64,000 bases of DNA from Spirogloea muscicola. Taxonomy: Eukaryota; Streptophyta; Zygnematophyceae; Spirogloeales; Spirogloeaceae. The notes under the pieces were generated by a model that had not been told where the DNA came from, did not search any database, and saw nothing but the letters and a program-made list of their open reading frames with translations. Below, one piece after another: positions 11,421 through 22,704 of the stretch. The stretch is taken from assembly GCA_009602725.1 (NCBI GenBank), contig WELB01000015.1:630391-694390 (forward strand), read 5' to 3'. Made by a program: the position numbers and the translations under genes. Position 1 is the first letter of the stretch. The number at the start of each line of letters is the position of its first letter.

Positions 11421-12130
11421 TTGACGATTAGTGCTTAGCATGACAGTCAATGCTGCAAGCTAGGCTTGACAGATGCCTGGAGACTGGACAATTCACCAGG
11501 CTGATGAATATTGGACTGTCAATGCCGCAGGAAAAGGCTTGCAAGGTGCCTGGGCACTGGGCACTTCACCATGCTGACCATCGGGGAGGTTGTTCTGCTT
11601 CCTTGAGCGGAAACGGCGCATCCCAGAGTCGTGGCGAAAGACAGCATGGTGCTGGCGCTGGAACGGCGATGGGAGGCGACCGCTATGAGACTGCACTTGG
11701 CGAATTTGTTGAGGTGACTGACAATCATGTAGAAGTTGAACCGCTTGCGCTAGGCCGTGGGTAGCAAACCGTTAGTGGCTTTGACGGGCCATTGACTGGT
11801 AATAAACAAGAAATTATCCTAGACCAATGAGGTAGACTGTCACTTGTGCACCGTCAATAGCCGTCGTCAACAGAATGTGGACAAGTCGTTGACGGAGGCC
11901 TCGGTGCTATCATCCCTTGAGGCCGACTGCGGGGAAACTTGGGGCCCGTTAACTACATACAAGAGATCTGAGAGGGACAGGGGGTGACTTTCTCACCCAC
12001 CGTCGCACCCCTTGGACCTTACCCTTGCAGTTTGCCGCTGCATGTTATCATCAGAGCCCCTTCCCACTGCTCGTCCGACCTTTCTTGCTCGCCGTGAGCC
12101 CGGCTTGACGGTCCAGGGGTAATACTTACA
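11421..12130 (+). mobile_element. Solo-LTR-like copy, same family, diverged
   Basis: About 710 bp aligned along its length with the LTRs of 8,645-11,163 (shared CATGACAGTCAATGCTGCAA start region, CGATGGGAGGCGACCGCTAT middle, CCCCTTGGACC and CTTACA end). There is no interior and no second LTR. The start is blurred and I found no target duplication, so it is a solo LTR or a trimmed remnant older than the neighbouring element. Confidence 0.7.
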
Positions 12131-12166
12131 GATGTAATGGAAGGCCAGAGTATCTAAGTACAAAAG

Positions 12167-12290
12167 AAGAAAGTGCTCGCCCATTGAGAATAGGGGCTGG
12201 AACAACCAGCCCGAAAAAGAATGAACAGAGTACGAGAAGGGGGCCAGGGGAAGCGCTAAGTAACAGAAACAAAGCTGCTACGAGACACTC
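12167..12290 (-). repeat. SINE-like element A, 5'-truncated copy with TSD
   Basis: On the minus strand it ends at the same 3' tail (…GGGCGAGCACTTTCTT) as the 201-bp copies, but begins 77 bases later, so it is 5'-truncated. Near-identical 10-bp direct repeats flank it: AGTACAAAAG at 12,157-12,166 and AGTACAAAGG at 12,291-12,300. Within the shared part it differs by about one base from the copy at 13,583. This is the pattern of target-primed reverse transcription. Confidence 0.8.
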
Positions 12291-12523
12291 AGTACAAAGG
12301 CTGAGCACAATTGAAGACGTACACTGCCCACTGCAAGCCGACTCGCCCCGCGACAATGGGTCAGCACATAATGGTCACAAAACGATGCCTGAAACGGGAA
12401 GGCAAAGTCAAAGCCCTTCTCAAAAGTCTCTCATATTGGGCTTATCTCGAGAATTTCTGACCAGTTTCACCGGCCAAAGCCTTGAGCGGCCTGAAAGGCT
12501 GTCCGGCTGCGACTTGCATATCT

Positions 12524-12638
12524 GGGAAAGAGAGAGAGAAGGCGCGCGGGGCGCATGAATTGAAAGGGAGGCCAATTCAAGCCAATACATTGTTCAGGCA
12601 GAGTCGAGTGCAGACTAAACAATGCTACATAATACGGA
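12524..12638 (+). repeat. Short repeat B, copy 2
   Basis: About 110 bp nearly identical to 9,368-9,478 (core GCGCGCGGGGCGCATGAATT, end TGCTACATAATACGGA). Shorter, more diverged relatives occur at 22,265-22,330, 22,618-22,690 and 54,545-54,590. It has no coding content. The ends do not show obvious inverted repeats. Confidence 0.75.
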
Positions 12639-13572
12639 AAGATGAAGGCCGAGCCCAAGCGCTGCCCTGCTCCCGGCTGACCTGCCGTGTGCCGGTCGAC
12701 ATCGTCGAACCGGGAGACCCCTGAGATTGTGACTACCGAGCCACTTCCGAGAAGGGCGTCGTGGCCAGGTTATCGACTTTCCTTCGTTGTGGAGGGGGTG
12801 TGCCTAAGAAATAGTCGGGCCTTGCCCGGGAACACCTATCGCCATCTCATCTGCGAAGCGGAGGTCCGTTCACGGAAGCAGGCTCGATGCTAGTGCGGCG
12901 GGGCAGGACCCGGCTGCAGACCCCCACAGTCGCATGGTGGTGAGGTGCAACTTCAAAGATGTCACAGTATGCGAGGTTGTTTATCTGGCCACGACGCCCT
13001 TTCCGGAAGTCGCTTGGTAGTCGGAGCTGCAGGGAGCCCCACGCAGTTTGACGGTGTCGCACCGCCCATGGCAGGTCAGGCGGGAGCGGGACCAGCGCTT
13101 CGGCCCGGCATTCTTTGCACCAGACGTGCAAGTCGCGGCCGGAAACCTTCTCGGGCCGCTCGATGCTTCAGTACGTGAAGCTGGGGAGATTCCTCATGCC
13201 ACATAACGGCATACCCAGCACAAATTTGCCGGCGCCCTCAGTTTCGCAGGAGGCAGTCCGCGGCGCCTCCTTACTCTCTTTACTGAGGCTCTGTAATGAA
13301 GGCTCGATCACGGATTTCCCTTCCCCTGCTGCAGACGAGCTGTAGCGTTCCCACCGTTTGTGAGCGCCAATTATTGTGGTTAACGCTTCCCTGGTGTCCG
13401 GGTAGGTGCAGCAAGCATCTCCTGAAGTCAACCAAAACCATGAGGCCGTCAGCCTCGTATCGTGCTGTTAAGGGTCAAGTGCCGGCCCGGCACCAGTGCT
13501 GCCCCGTTTTGTCGGGGCTCGTCGGAGGCTCCGGCGGCCTGCCATGCTTGTGCATGCCCGTCCCGTACGACG
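12639..13572. other. Intergenic, no gene seen
   Basis: Mixed sequence without the clear hairpin modules of the surrounding islands and without a recognisable protein in any frame. Several 60-115 codon frames exist, but none shows domain features or splice-phase support. Confidence 0.4.
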
Positions 13573-13582
13573 GCGTATCAAG

Positions 13583-13783
13583 AAGAAAGTGCTCGCCCAT
13601 TGAGAATAGGGGCTGGAACAACCAGCCCGATAAAGAATGAACAGAGTACGAGAAGGGGGCCAGGGGAAGCGCTAAGTAACAGAAACAAAGCTGCTACGAG
13701 ACACTCAGTAACCCCTGCTAAGCAGCCGCAGATCAGAGATGCTGGGCTCCTGGAAGTGGGTCCCCTGGCCAGAGCCAGAGGCA
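13583..13783 (-). repeat. SINE-like element A, intact 201-bp copy with TSD
   Basis: Perfect 10-bp direct repeats GCGTATCAAG lie at 13,573-13,582 and 13,784-13,793, directly bounding a 201-bp insert. The insert matches 71-271 with two mismatches. It carries the 3' stem-loop (GGGCTGG/CCAGCCC) and the constant tail on the minus strand. This copy defines the family's 3' end and shows recent insertion. Confidence 0.88.
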
Positions 13784-13793
13784 GCGTATCAAG

Positions 13794-14761
13794 CTCGGCT
13801 ATGCCCGCCCTCGAGTGGTGCAGGCCATGATCGTGCATGCTCATGGCTTGCGCATGTTAAGAGCCCGTGGCTACTGGCGAAGAGAGTATTGAGAAAGTAT
13901 TTTCGTCGCTAGCTCGCACGGTCTGGGTCCAAAAGCTGTGTGGAGCTGCGCGGGACCACCTCAAAGCGCGCTGTGAAGCTCATCACACACGGGAGTCGGG
14001 CTTGAAAGCCGGGGAGAACGGTGGTGCCGGCGTGGTCTTCTTTCACGCGGCGTCCACGGGCACCCACTAGGTGGCCACGCGCCCCCATTCGTGGCCACGG
14101 TCGAGAGATGCTGGAGAGCTACGAAGCCATCGCACTCTTGAACACCACCGCACCCCACCTAGTCCAGCGTGCCACCCTCTAGTCGCGGCCGCAGCCTGCC
14201 GACGCGGCCGTCGTTGATTGCCACCGCTGCTGTCGCCACTGCAGGCGCTGCTGCCGCTGAAGCTGTCTTTGCCGACTCTGGAATCGCCGTCATGGCAGCA
14301 CCGCCCTTGCAATCTCATCAGATCCCTCGTCGGGCTCGTTCTCACAGGAGGGGCCTTGGTGCGACCCCTACATGTCCTGGAGGGAGGGTGGGCACACGAA
14401 GTCTGAAGGTTAAGGGCAGAGACCCGATGCGGTGTCGTGGAAGGGAAGCTCTGAGTGAGGCGCAGCATTGCTGCTGCCGCTGCGCGCCGCCGCAGCCCGT
14501 GCCGGCTCGCTGTGAGGTACCCGGGCTGCGCCTCCGCTGGAAGGACAGCCGCTGGCGATGGCGCCAAGGAGGTGGAGCCGCCGCTGGACGGCAGCACCCC
14601 AGAAGCTGAAATCTCCATGTGCCTGTGCTATGAGCTGTGCTGTGTAGTGTTTTATCCCCTTAACCCACTCTGCTTTGACGTAAGCAGGACACCTTGACCC
14701 CCAAACTGTGTGTTAGGAGAAGGCTGCCCCAGGATTCTACATTGTCACCTACCAAGGTGCC
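13794..14761. other. Unassigned region with GC-rich exon-like patches
   Basis: Patches such as 14,240-14,330 (after CGCCACTGCAG) and 14,460-14,610 look exon-like in base composition. One plus-strand frame ends DGAKEVEPPLDGSTPEAEIS. No domain is recognisable and no consistent chain of exons could be built. It could hold a small unknown gene. Confidence 0.3.
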
Positions 14762-14985
14762 GGCGGAGTTTGAGCTAGTCCGGCATCTGTGTGCACGAGC
14801 GTGTCCTAGGCTGGCCTCTTTGTGCAGTTGGGCGGTGTTTGTGCTAGTCTGGCATCCGTGTGCGGCCAGGCGGAGCGTGTGCTAGTGCGGCCTTTGTGTG
14901 TTGTCAGGCGGTGCAGGTTCTAGTCCGGCCTTAGTGTGCTGACTGGCGGAGCTTGTGCCGCTCTGGACTGTGTACTGACAGAAAC
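14762..14985. repeat. 38-bp minisatellite
   Basis: Units of 38 bp start at 14,762, 14,831, 14,869, 14,907 and 14,945, with a shortened 31-bp unit at 14,800-14,830. The unit is roughly GGCGGAGCTTGTGCTAGTCC followed by GGCATTTGTGTGCTGTCA. Units are diverged, so it is not a fresh expansion. Confidence 0.85.
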
Positions 14986-16778
14986 AATGGGACGTTATGA
15001 GTGTCTGTATTGCAGACACGAGGACGGTTTGCTGGTCCTTTGGAGAAGGGGTAACGCCCAATAAGAAACTCTTGATTGGATGAAGTAAGGAGCTGATACG
15101 GCCGTTCAAAAGCAGGAACAGGAGAATGAGCAAGCGAAATATGGAATTCTTATGAATCACGTGGTGTTGCTACAATATATACTTGATGCATTGCCACGGT
15201 CACATGCTCCAGACCAAAATCCTCAGACATAAGTATAGTACAGTTGCCACGTGATTCCCAGCAGCAATGGAAATGCCAATAGAAATTCAGTAACCGTCGA
15301 TTAGTATTCATCTCAGACGAGCAATATGAACGTGAAGCACAGTATTGGCATTGCGGGGCTCCAAATCAAGCAAGGCTGTGAACCAAGCGGACATCAGTTC
15401 CCCACGTGCTCCTACTGCCAATTTTAGTCTACGCCTTCGCACATTGTAAGCATGCTACTGGATGTCTAAAGAGAGCAGAGAGCCCAGCCTAGTGCGTTCA
15501 AAGAGCTGCTCCAGCCAACAGGCGGTTCAGCCACAAAAAAAGCCAAAAGAAATCCAACAACTGTCAAGCAGTATTCATCTCAGACGAGCCATATGAACGT
15601 GAAGCACAGTATTTATATTGCGGTACTCCGATACATGCAAGGCTGTGAGCCAAGCGGAAATCATTTCTTCCCCAATTACTCCTACTGCCAATTTTAGTCT
15701 GCGCCTTCGCACATTGTAAGAATGCTATTAGTTGCCTAAGAGTTTTGAAGCGCAGAGAGCCCAACCTAATGCCTTCAATGAGCTGCTCCAGCCAACGCGC
15801 AGCTGACCCACTTGTAGATGTGCGAAGTAGGCAATAGCCAGTGGTCGCTCTCGTAGTCATCTGGCCCATCTCACCTCCTTCAGTGTAGCCAATTTGTTGC
15901 AGCATGATCACGACTACGCACAAGTCAGACACCCAGGCTGCAAATTGCAGTGGCCTTGACCGTCACAGTGAGAGCAGCAGGTATTGTTAGTAAAAGGACA
16001 GCCCGATGACCTGCACACACTGTCTACGCCGGTGAAGGAGCTTGTTATACATTGTCCTTTCCTGCAGGCAATCGAGACTTGATTACAAGAAGGAAACTGG
16101 GAGACAAATGACTGTCTGGCTAGGCAAAGAGAGAACTGGTGCGTGTTTGGCGCAGCTGAAGACTAAGGATGCCTTTGGACTCTGCAACAATTTGTTGCTG
16201 CTCGTGAGGAAGTTTGCATAAGCACATGCGCGTAAGCTTTTCGGATGATGCAGACATAGTCTGTGCATCCGCAGGCGAACAAATGTAAGCATCAAGGTCT
16301 CTACTCCTAAGCCCTTGATGTTCTTGAGACTCACCAACAGTTAGAATTGGCGCAATTCAAGGTGTAGTTGACATTGTAGCAGGATTGGCCACTGAAGGCC
16401 ACTACATCACATTTACTTTCGTCGCTGCAGACAGTGCACATAATATATCAATGCCACTCTTCTTTAACATGGATTGGTGCAAGGGCGTCCTTGTCAAGTA
16501 TCGCATATCTCTTACTACTGCAATCAGAAAATGTAAATCTGCACTGCTAGGAGTGAAGCTCTGGACGAGCCCTGTACATCCCAAGCTGTAAGTTGGCAGC
16601 AGAACATTTCAGACACTCATGGGGTTGGGAGTTACTTGCACATTCCACCCATGCATGTATATGCAGGATCCATGTCCAACCCCAAGTTCTGGCAGGAATA
16701 ATAATTGTACGGACCGGCGCAAGCTGCACACTCACAGGTCAAAGAGGTGCTTGCTACAAACAATGGTAGATGTAGAAT
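14986..16778. other. Gene-poor stretch with a 267-bp tandem duplication
   Basis: The segment beginning AGTATTCATCTCAGACGAGC at 15,303 is repeated from 15,570 to about 15,808 (period 267), with moderate divergence and small indels. One minus-strand frame across the second unit (15,564-15,932) is open for 122 codons, but the first unit is not, so coding is doubtful. Nothing else is recognisable up to the last LRR exon. Confidence 0.6.
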
Positions 16779-19700
16779 TTAGAATAGTATGCTGTGTATT
16801 GAGAGGTCTTCAGGGAGAGGCAGAGGCACTGACACAGGGGAGAGAGAGAGAGAGAGAGGAGGAGAAGGGTAGAGGGAGAGAGGGAAAGAGACTAGGGGAG
16901 GGGGCGCAGAGAGAGGGGGGGTGGGGGGGAGGGTGGGTTGGGGGGGTAAAGGGGGTGGTAAGCTGAGAGGGCAGGGGTAGGTGTGAGTGGGGGTAGAGAG
17001 GGGAGAGGAGAAGTATCCTGTGAGCACTCACGTGGCTTGGTGTTGTGTGCTTTGCATACTGAAGCTGGCCTTTGCCATTTTGCATATGGTCCTTTGAAGC
17101 AATTGTTTGATGTAAAAACCCGTGTATAATTTGGCACTGCGGTAGGGCTGGGCGGTGAGCCATACAGTGGGCCGACCATGTAATTATATGTGACATCTAT
17201 CCAGGTCAAGTTGGGATGCACGTACGGTGCAAGTAGCGTTCTGGGAAATCCTCCTTGGAGATTGTTGTGAGAGACGTCACTGTCACATTTGAATCATCGT
17301 CAGCCGTGTCTAAGCATCAGAATGATGGAAACGGTCAGCATGTTGCGACCAGCGAGACAATGAGTTAGCTGCTGACGATGTTTCATCACAAAGGGTGTTG
17401 TATTTCTGTTGGAGATGTTAGTATGCAGATATCGGCGTACAATTTGCGCAGGTCTCGCAAAAATCCAAAGTGCATATATAACGTCCCATAGAGATTGTTT
17501 CCAGCCAAATTTCTGCACCACATCGGCAGCAGTCATATCATGATAATGTGAGAAAGCCTTGACTCTGACAAGACCTCTGCTTGTCACACTGTTCTGCTTT
17601 TGTTGTCCCCATGTCGTCTCCTCAGACCTCATTCACTGTGTGCTGCTCATATGCCACAAAGGAGAACAAACTACCATGCAAGACTCATATTTATTCATGT
17701 GAACATTAGTGACATCTAAATTAATGCACGCGTGCAATGTACACTCTTTCCAGCAAAGTCTACTATTAACAATGCTTAGCGGGCTTGGGCCATGGAGCAT
17801 ACATGACTTGCAACTTCAAGCAATAAATGATTCCTTCTGGGAAGAAGTTAGGATCAAGGTTGTTGTATGAAAGATCACTGTGGATCAGGTCACACTCTGG
17901 AGGTCAGTGCATGTGATAAGAAACAGTGGGCTCAAACATGAGATGGAAGTAGAACCTACACAACCAGTTGTACTCAGCCAGCCAACTTGTACTTGCTGTT
18001 CGAAAATTTGTGTTAGGTAGAGCTGCAGAGCATACAGGTGCGTGAGATTGGCCAAATCTCCTGAATAGTCGGAGCCCAAGGGGAAGGGGAGATAGCCAGT
18101 CAACTTGTTGTGCGAAATTTGGCTGTCACAGAAGAGGTACAAGTCCCACGTTGTTAGAGAAACGTGATCTTGACTGCCTCAATCATAGGTGTCACTAATC
18201 TCAGCTAGGAGGACCTCACACATCTGAACACATTGTGGTAGCTATAGCCTTCATACTTAATCACGCCAGTAGTTCATTCCTAGAAAGCATTGAGGCGCAT
18301 CCATAGCTGACACCTTCAGCAGTGAAATTGAAACATAGAAACAACAATGACAAACGCACATCAAAAGGTCCCATGATACAGCTCAGAAGAAGCTGCGCAT
18401 GGCCAGCTCCTTACATTTTTTGTATATTTGTTAAGCCACTAAAGTCGTAGGGTATCGTGCCTGTGAAGCCGTTGTAGTCGAGAATGCTGCACAGCTTAAG
18501 CACCCTGCTGATCAAGCTAAAAGCCCTGTGTTTCGTGCAGCCTTGACAGCGACGTGTGAAGCACTGCGGCTGAGAGATTGAAGTCATAACAATGTCATGG
18601 GAGGTGGCAAGAAGCTTACAGAATGACAAGATTGGTGAGCTGACTGATGCTCGTCGGAATGTCACCTGTGAGGTTGTTGCAGCAGAGATGGCTGTAGTGG
18701 CATGCAACCTCAGTCATGTTCAGAGAAAAAAATTCACCTGATATAGATGTTTGACAGTGCAAGTTGTCCTTGACAGTCTATGGAGACGTAGAAGAGCTGC
18801 CCTCTGCTTTGACAGATGGCTCTATACTGCCAGTGAATGGCTGGCATCTCTCGAGAACTACGAGAATGTCAAGGGAGACAGTAGGGAGTACCACAAAGAC
18901 CTTCTGATGCGGAGCCCTCAAAAGTAATATCCTTAAGGTGTGGACCACAACATACATGTAAGATGGAAGCTTGCTAATACTCACAGCAGCGTAAGCTGCG
19001 ATAGCCGCCCGATTGATGGAGGGATGCTTCCCGTGAGAAAGTTGTGGTCAAGATTGCTGCAGCAGCCCATCATGCTAGATTGTGAGCCTGCTGCATTGTG
19101 GTCTTCAGCAGACACACATCTTGCTGCACCAACAAAAGATATTCAGCTCTAGGATGCGCGATTGAGACACTCACAGGAGTCCAAGGGCTCGACTGAGCTG
19201 CCCTATTGTACCAGGTATCGCGCCCGTGAGCCGATTGCCGTAGAGGTGCCTGGCCAATAGCCACATGTGAGAAGGTGGGACGACATACTCAAGCAAAGAC
19301 TGCAGCCACAGCTGGAGTCGAGTCCTCAGAGTCTGTGCACCACGTTGCCCGTGGTCATCAAGATGGTCAACAAGAGTAACGAGGACTGCTACTCACAAGC
19401 GCGTCAGGCCCGTCAGGTTGCCAATGTATGGCGAAATGGTGCCATTGAGGCCGGCGTTGATGATCACTCTGAGGAGGCAGGCAGGCTTGAGATGGCCATG
19501 TGGCCACAATGGTGGGCTTCAGCAGCTTCAGTCACTGGAAGTGGCTGAGCTGCTCAATTTGGGTCAACAATTGAGCAGCTAGAGAGGGTGAGGACAACAA
19601 CCACTTCTAGGGGAGAAAGAGAGGACAAAATGGCGGCACACATCGACAGCACCGTGTTGACCCTTGGGTCCACACTGCAAGCAAGCCTGCAGGGTCGCCA

Positions 19701-20351
19701 AAGACCACGGGCATCCAGCTTCCTCGCAAGTAAAGGCCAGGTGATTTGCAATGGTGTACTCACAAGGAGCTGACCCGACCACTGGCTGGGTCGCACTCAA
19801 TGCCGTACCAGGCGCAGTGGGCGCCCGTGGGGTCGCAGCCGTAGCAAGGGTCGTTGCCAACCCAGCTGGACAGCAGCGGCGGATTTCCAACGGCGGCCTT
19901 GAAAGCCTGCAGGGCGTCCACTGTGGGAGGCGGGCGGCGGGCGGCGGTGTCAGTGTCGGGGCTCTGCGTCAGCGCCGGCGTCGCCGTGGGCCAGCGCCAG
20001 TGGGAGTTCAGCCGTTTGCTGGCCGCGGCAGGCCAAGCAGAGGGCGAAGCTGGGGGGGGGAAGGGGGGGTGGGGAGTCGAAGCGGTGCTCACGGTCAGTC
20101 GGGTTGCCGAGCAGCCCACGACGGGCGGAGAGCGCCGGCGCAGAGCCTCCGAGGCCCTGCAGCGCCGCAGCCGCCGCCGTCGCAGTGGAGGCGTTGAGGG
20201 CTCGGAGGAGGGCATAATATGCGACCAAAGGCACAGGATCGTCAGGAAGCGCCGCACCGTCGACGCGGTACCTCACCTCGGCGGGCCTGGCGGCTGCGGC
20301 GCCGGCGGTGGCGGCGAGGAGCGCGAGCGCTGCCGCGAGAAGCGGCGCCAT
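16779..20351 (-). CDS. Secreted plant-type LRR protein, 12 exons
   Basis: About 436 residues in phase-consistent exons: 20,351-20,093; 19,920-19,764; 19,468-19,397; 19,249-19,175; 19,056-18,985; 18,691-18,620; 18,486-18,415; 18,122-18,036; 17,877-17,803; 17,512-17,441; 17,279-17,032; 16,828-16,779. Exon 1 gives a signal peptide (MAPLLAAALALL...). Exon 2 holds the LRRNT_2 cap (DALQAFKAAVGNPPLLSSW, then Cys pairs). The next exons each carry one plant-type repeat, such as NRLTGAIPGTIGQLS and NFLTGSIPPSIGRLSQL. Six are 72 nt, and introns always split the same Leu/Ile/Phe codon. The long exon at 17,279 adds repeats and a Cys-containing end cap (SNNCF...SVC). No membrane segment or kinase is seen, so it resembles a secreted LRR protein or receptor-like ectodomain. 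The final exon, after a very long C/T tract, is less certain. A degenerate repeat at about 18,780-18,940 may be a lost or missed exon. Ligand unknown. Confidence 0.82.
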
Positions 20352-20559
20352 GGCGGCGGCGGCGGAGGCAGCGGCGGAGGGCGCCTCGGCTGAGGGCGCA
20401 GGGCGGCCAAGGGTGAAGGCGTGTGTGCTCGGAACGGGAGGGAGGCCAGGGGCGAGCGGGCGAAGCGCACTGCTTTCAGGCAGAAGGCCACGGGGGACAA
20501 GAGGCTTTTCTTCTTTTGCCCAGAAGAGGCAGTGGCTGTGAAAGGATGATAACTCTTCC

Positions 20560-20880
20560 ACCAGAGGGCGATGGCCGTAGATGGCAAGCCGATGAGGTTG
20601 CACCCACGCATTGCTTCCGATCTGCGCCTGCTAACTCGGGGTGACAGAGTTGCCTCTTGTCATGAGTCTTGTCTTTCGGCACTTATTTCTTTGGCTTTGG
20701 ACATTGTCCATTCTTCTTGGGCTGGCTTTGCCAGCCCCTCTTTCTTTATGGGCGAGCCTTCTTCTATGGGCGAGCTCTTCTGGCCCCCTTCTCGTACTCT
20801 GTTCATTCTTTTTTGGGCTGGCTTTTCCAGCCCCTATTCTCAATGGGCGAGCCCTTTCTTCTTCGTTCCCAACCACTGCC
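20560..20880 (+). repeat. Repeat cluster incl. element A copies
   Basis: Two hairpin modules stand in tandem. One is at 20,718 (GGGCTGGCTTTGCCAGCCCC, then TATGGGCGAGCC). The other is an element A 3' part at about 20,785-20,866 (CCCCTTCTCGTACTCTGTTC, hairpin, ATGGGCGAGCCCTTTCTTC). Confidence 0.75.
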
Positions 20881-22261
20881 ACATCTGGAAGAGGCTTCTT
20901 CTTTTGATGGGGTGTGGGTGGGGAGGGGGGGAGGCGTCGGCGGGGGGGAGCGGACGCAGGGGCGGCGCTGGCTGCCGGCCGCCGCCGGCCCGCGCCTTCC
21001 GGCCCGCGCACCTCCACAGTAGCGTCTCTTTTCCCACTAATGCTCACATGCTGGCGGATGTCCTACGTGTCCTCTCCGGTGCCGCCACGGTGGCTCAAAG
21101 ACTCGTCCGGCGGGCCTGTGCCGACCTGCCACCGCGCTCGCAAGCGGATCCACGTTGCATTTTGGGAGGCGCGTGTGAACGGTGCAGGCTCCGCCGCCAA
21201 GGGCCGGGGATTGGTGGGCCCCGCTCGGCCACCCACTTGCGGGCCAGCGCCCGCCGGCCGGCTGGCTGTCTGCAGCCATTCCCCGCTTCATAGACGACGT
21301 ATGCACAGTAAATGCCCTGCAATCACTAATTCGGAGAGGACTTAGCTACTTCTATGAAGCTGTTCCACGAACAGGCCTCACGCTCACAGTACTGCCAGCA
21401 CTATTTTGATGTGTTTAAAGTACTTTCAACAAGAGATTTTGCAAGGCTTTGAATCTGTTATTTTGATATTGTTGTCTACTTGTAGTAGTATGTCATTATT
21501 GGTATCAGCTTATGACTTAATTGCTATGTATTTAGCAACGACTGACGCAAAAAACAAGGATCAAGGTCGTGCCCAGAACAATTCTCAATGAGAGTGATAG
21601 TAATTTGTATCCAAGATAGTGCCAGTAGCTCGGATGAAAAGTGTAGTCGAAGTTCGGAACTGGGGGTGGCACTAGCCGGGTAAGAGATCCGCACAGACCT
21701 CCGCCCACTGGGTCCAGCGTCTTACAGGCAAGATGCGAGACTTCAGGAACTGCAATTAATGCAGATCTTGCATACAATCTTCGGTACTACTGAAGTAAAC
21801 ATGCAACAGCTTCCGAACAACTAAGGCAATGCTTAGTAGCTTCACTTCCACAAGGTCACAATCTTTGTGGCTCACCAAGTGTGGCGCGGTCTTTCGTGAC
21901 CGGCGACGGGGTCCACCGGGAGGCTTCCTAGCTGCTCTGCCACCTCTTCCTTCGCACCCCCGCCCTCGTGGGGCGATAGGAGCGACAGTCGCCCGACGGC
22001 AATGCGGCGGCAGCAGCGACGCGTGGGGCAGCTTCTCGCAAGAGTGAAAGCCTGAGCCGAGTGGACTGCCTTGGCGCCGGCCCTCCACACGCTTATGCTC
22101 GGTCAGGAGGAAACACATGTTCAACAAGATGGTCCATTTGGCCCATCGGTTGCCCAGAACTCGAGTGCCAGTGCAGCCCGAGACCGTCACTTTTACCACT
22201 ACCTCCCATTCCCCCCTCACTGCCTAGTCCGTATCCCACGGCTCGTCCCAGATAGTAGGAA
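20881..22261. other. Intergenic, no gene supported
   Basis: A GC-rich patch (20,900-21,280) is followed by ordinary sequence. Frames on both strands reach 140-240 codons, but they follow GC content and overlap repeats. No domain, signal peptide or coherent exon chain was recognised. If the ubiquitin-like gene beginning at 24,919 extends this far, its later exons could be here, but I could not find them. Confidence 0.35.
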
Positions 22262-22700
22262 GAAGAAAAGCGCGCGGTGCGCATGAATGAAGGGAGGCCA
22301 ATCGGAGCCTCACAAAGTCCTGGGACTGGAGCAATTAGGTGTCCAAGGGAGACTCTGGTACCCACGAGTGAGCACAGGTAATCACACCTCTCGACGCGCG
22401 CTTATGGACGTCCTCGGTGTAATATTGGGGCTTCTCTCTGTGTGGTGAGGGTGACAAGATGGCAATGTACGCAGAAGCCAGGATGGAATTGGGCGGCAGA
22501 TTGGGCATGTCCGCCGATGCCAGGTGCGAGGCTCGGGCGGCAGATTGACTTTACGCCGACGCCAGGCGAGATTGGGCGGTAGATTGGGCATCTTCCCTGA
22601 ACGAAGCGGGTTGGAGAAAGGCGCGGTGTGCGCATGAAATGAAAGGGAGGCCAATCCGAGCCTTTGCAAAGTCCAAGTAAATGGGCAGTACCGTTTGGTG
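22262..22700 (+). repeat. Two diverged copies of short repeat B
   Basis: Copies at 22,265-22,330 and 22,618-22,690 share the GCGCATGAAT and AAGGGAGGCCAAT core with the B copies at 9,368 and 12,524. A locally repeated GGGCGGCAGATTGGGCATGTC-like motif (about 22,490-22,600) lies between them. Confidence 0.6.
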
Positions 22701-22704
22701 AAAT

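Noticed and set aside
19950-20603. A 217-codon continuous frame at the LRR gene start
   Set aside because: Only the part from 20,351 to 20,093 is used. The remainder is intron, because joining at 20,093 to 19,920 restores the LRRNT_2 cap in phase.
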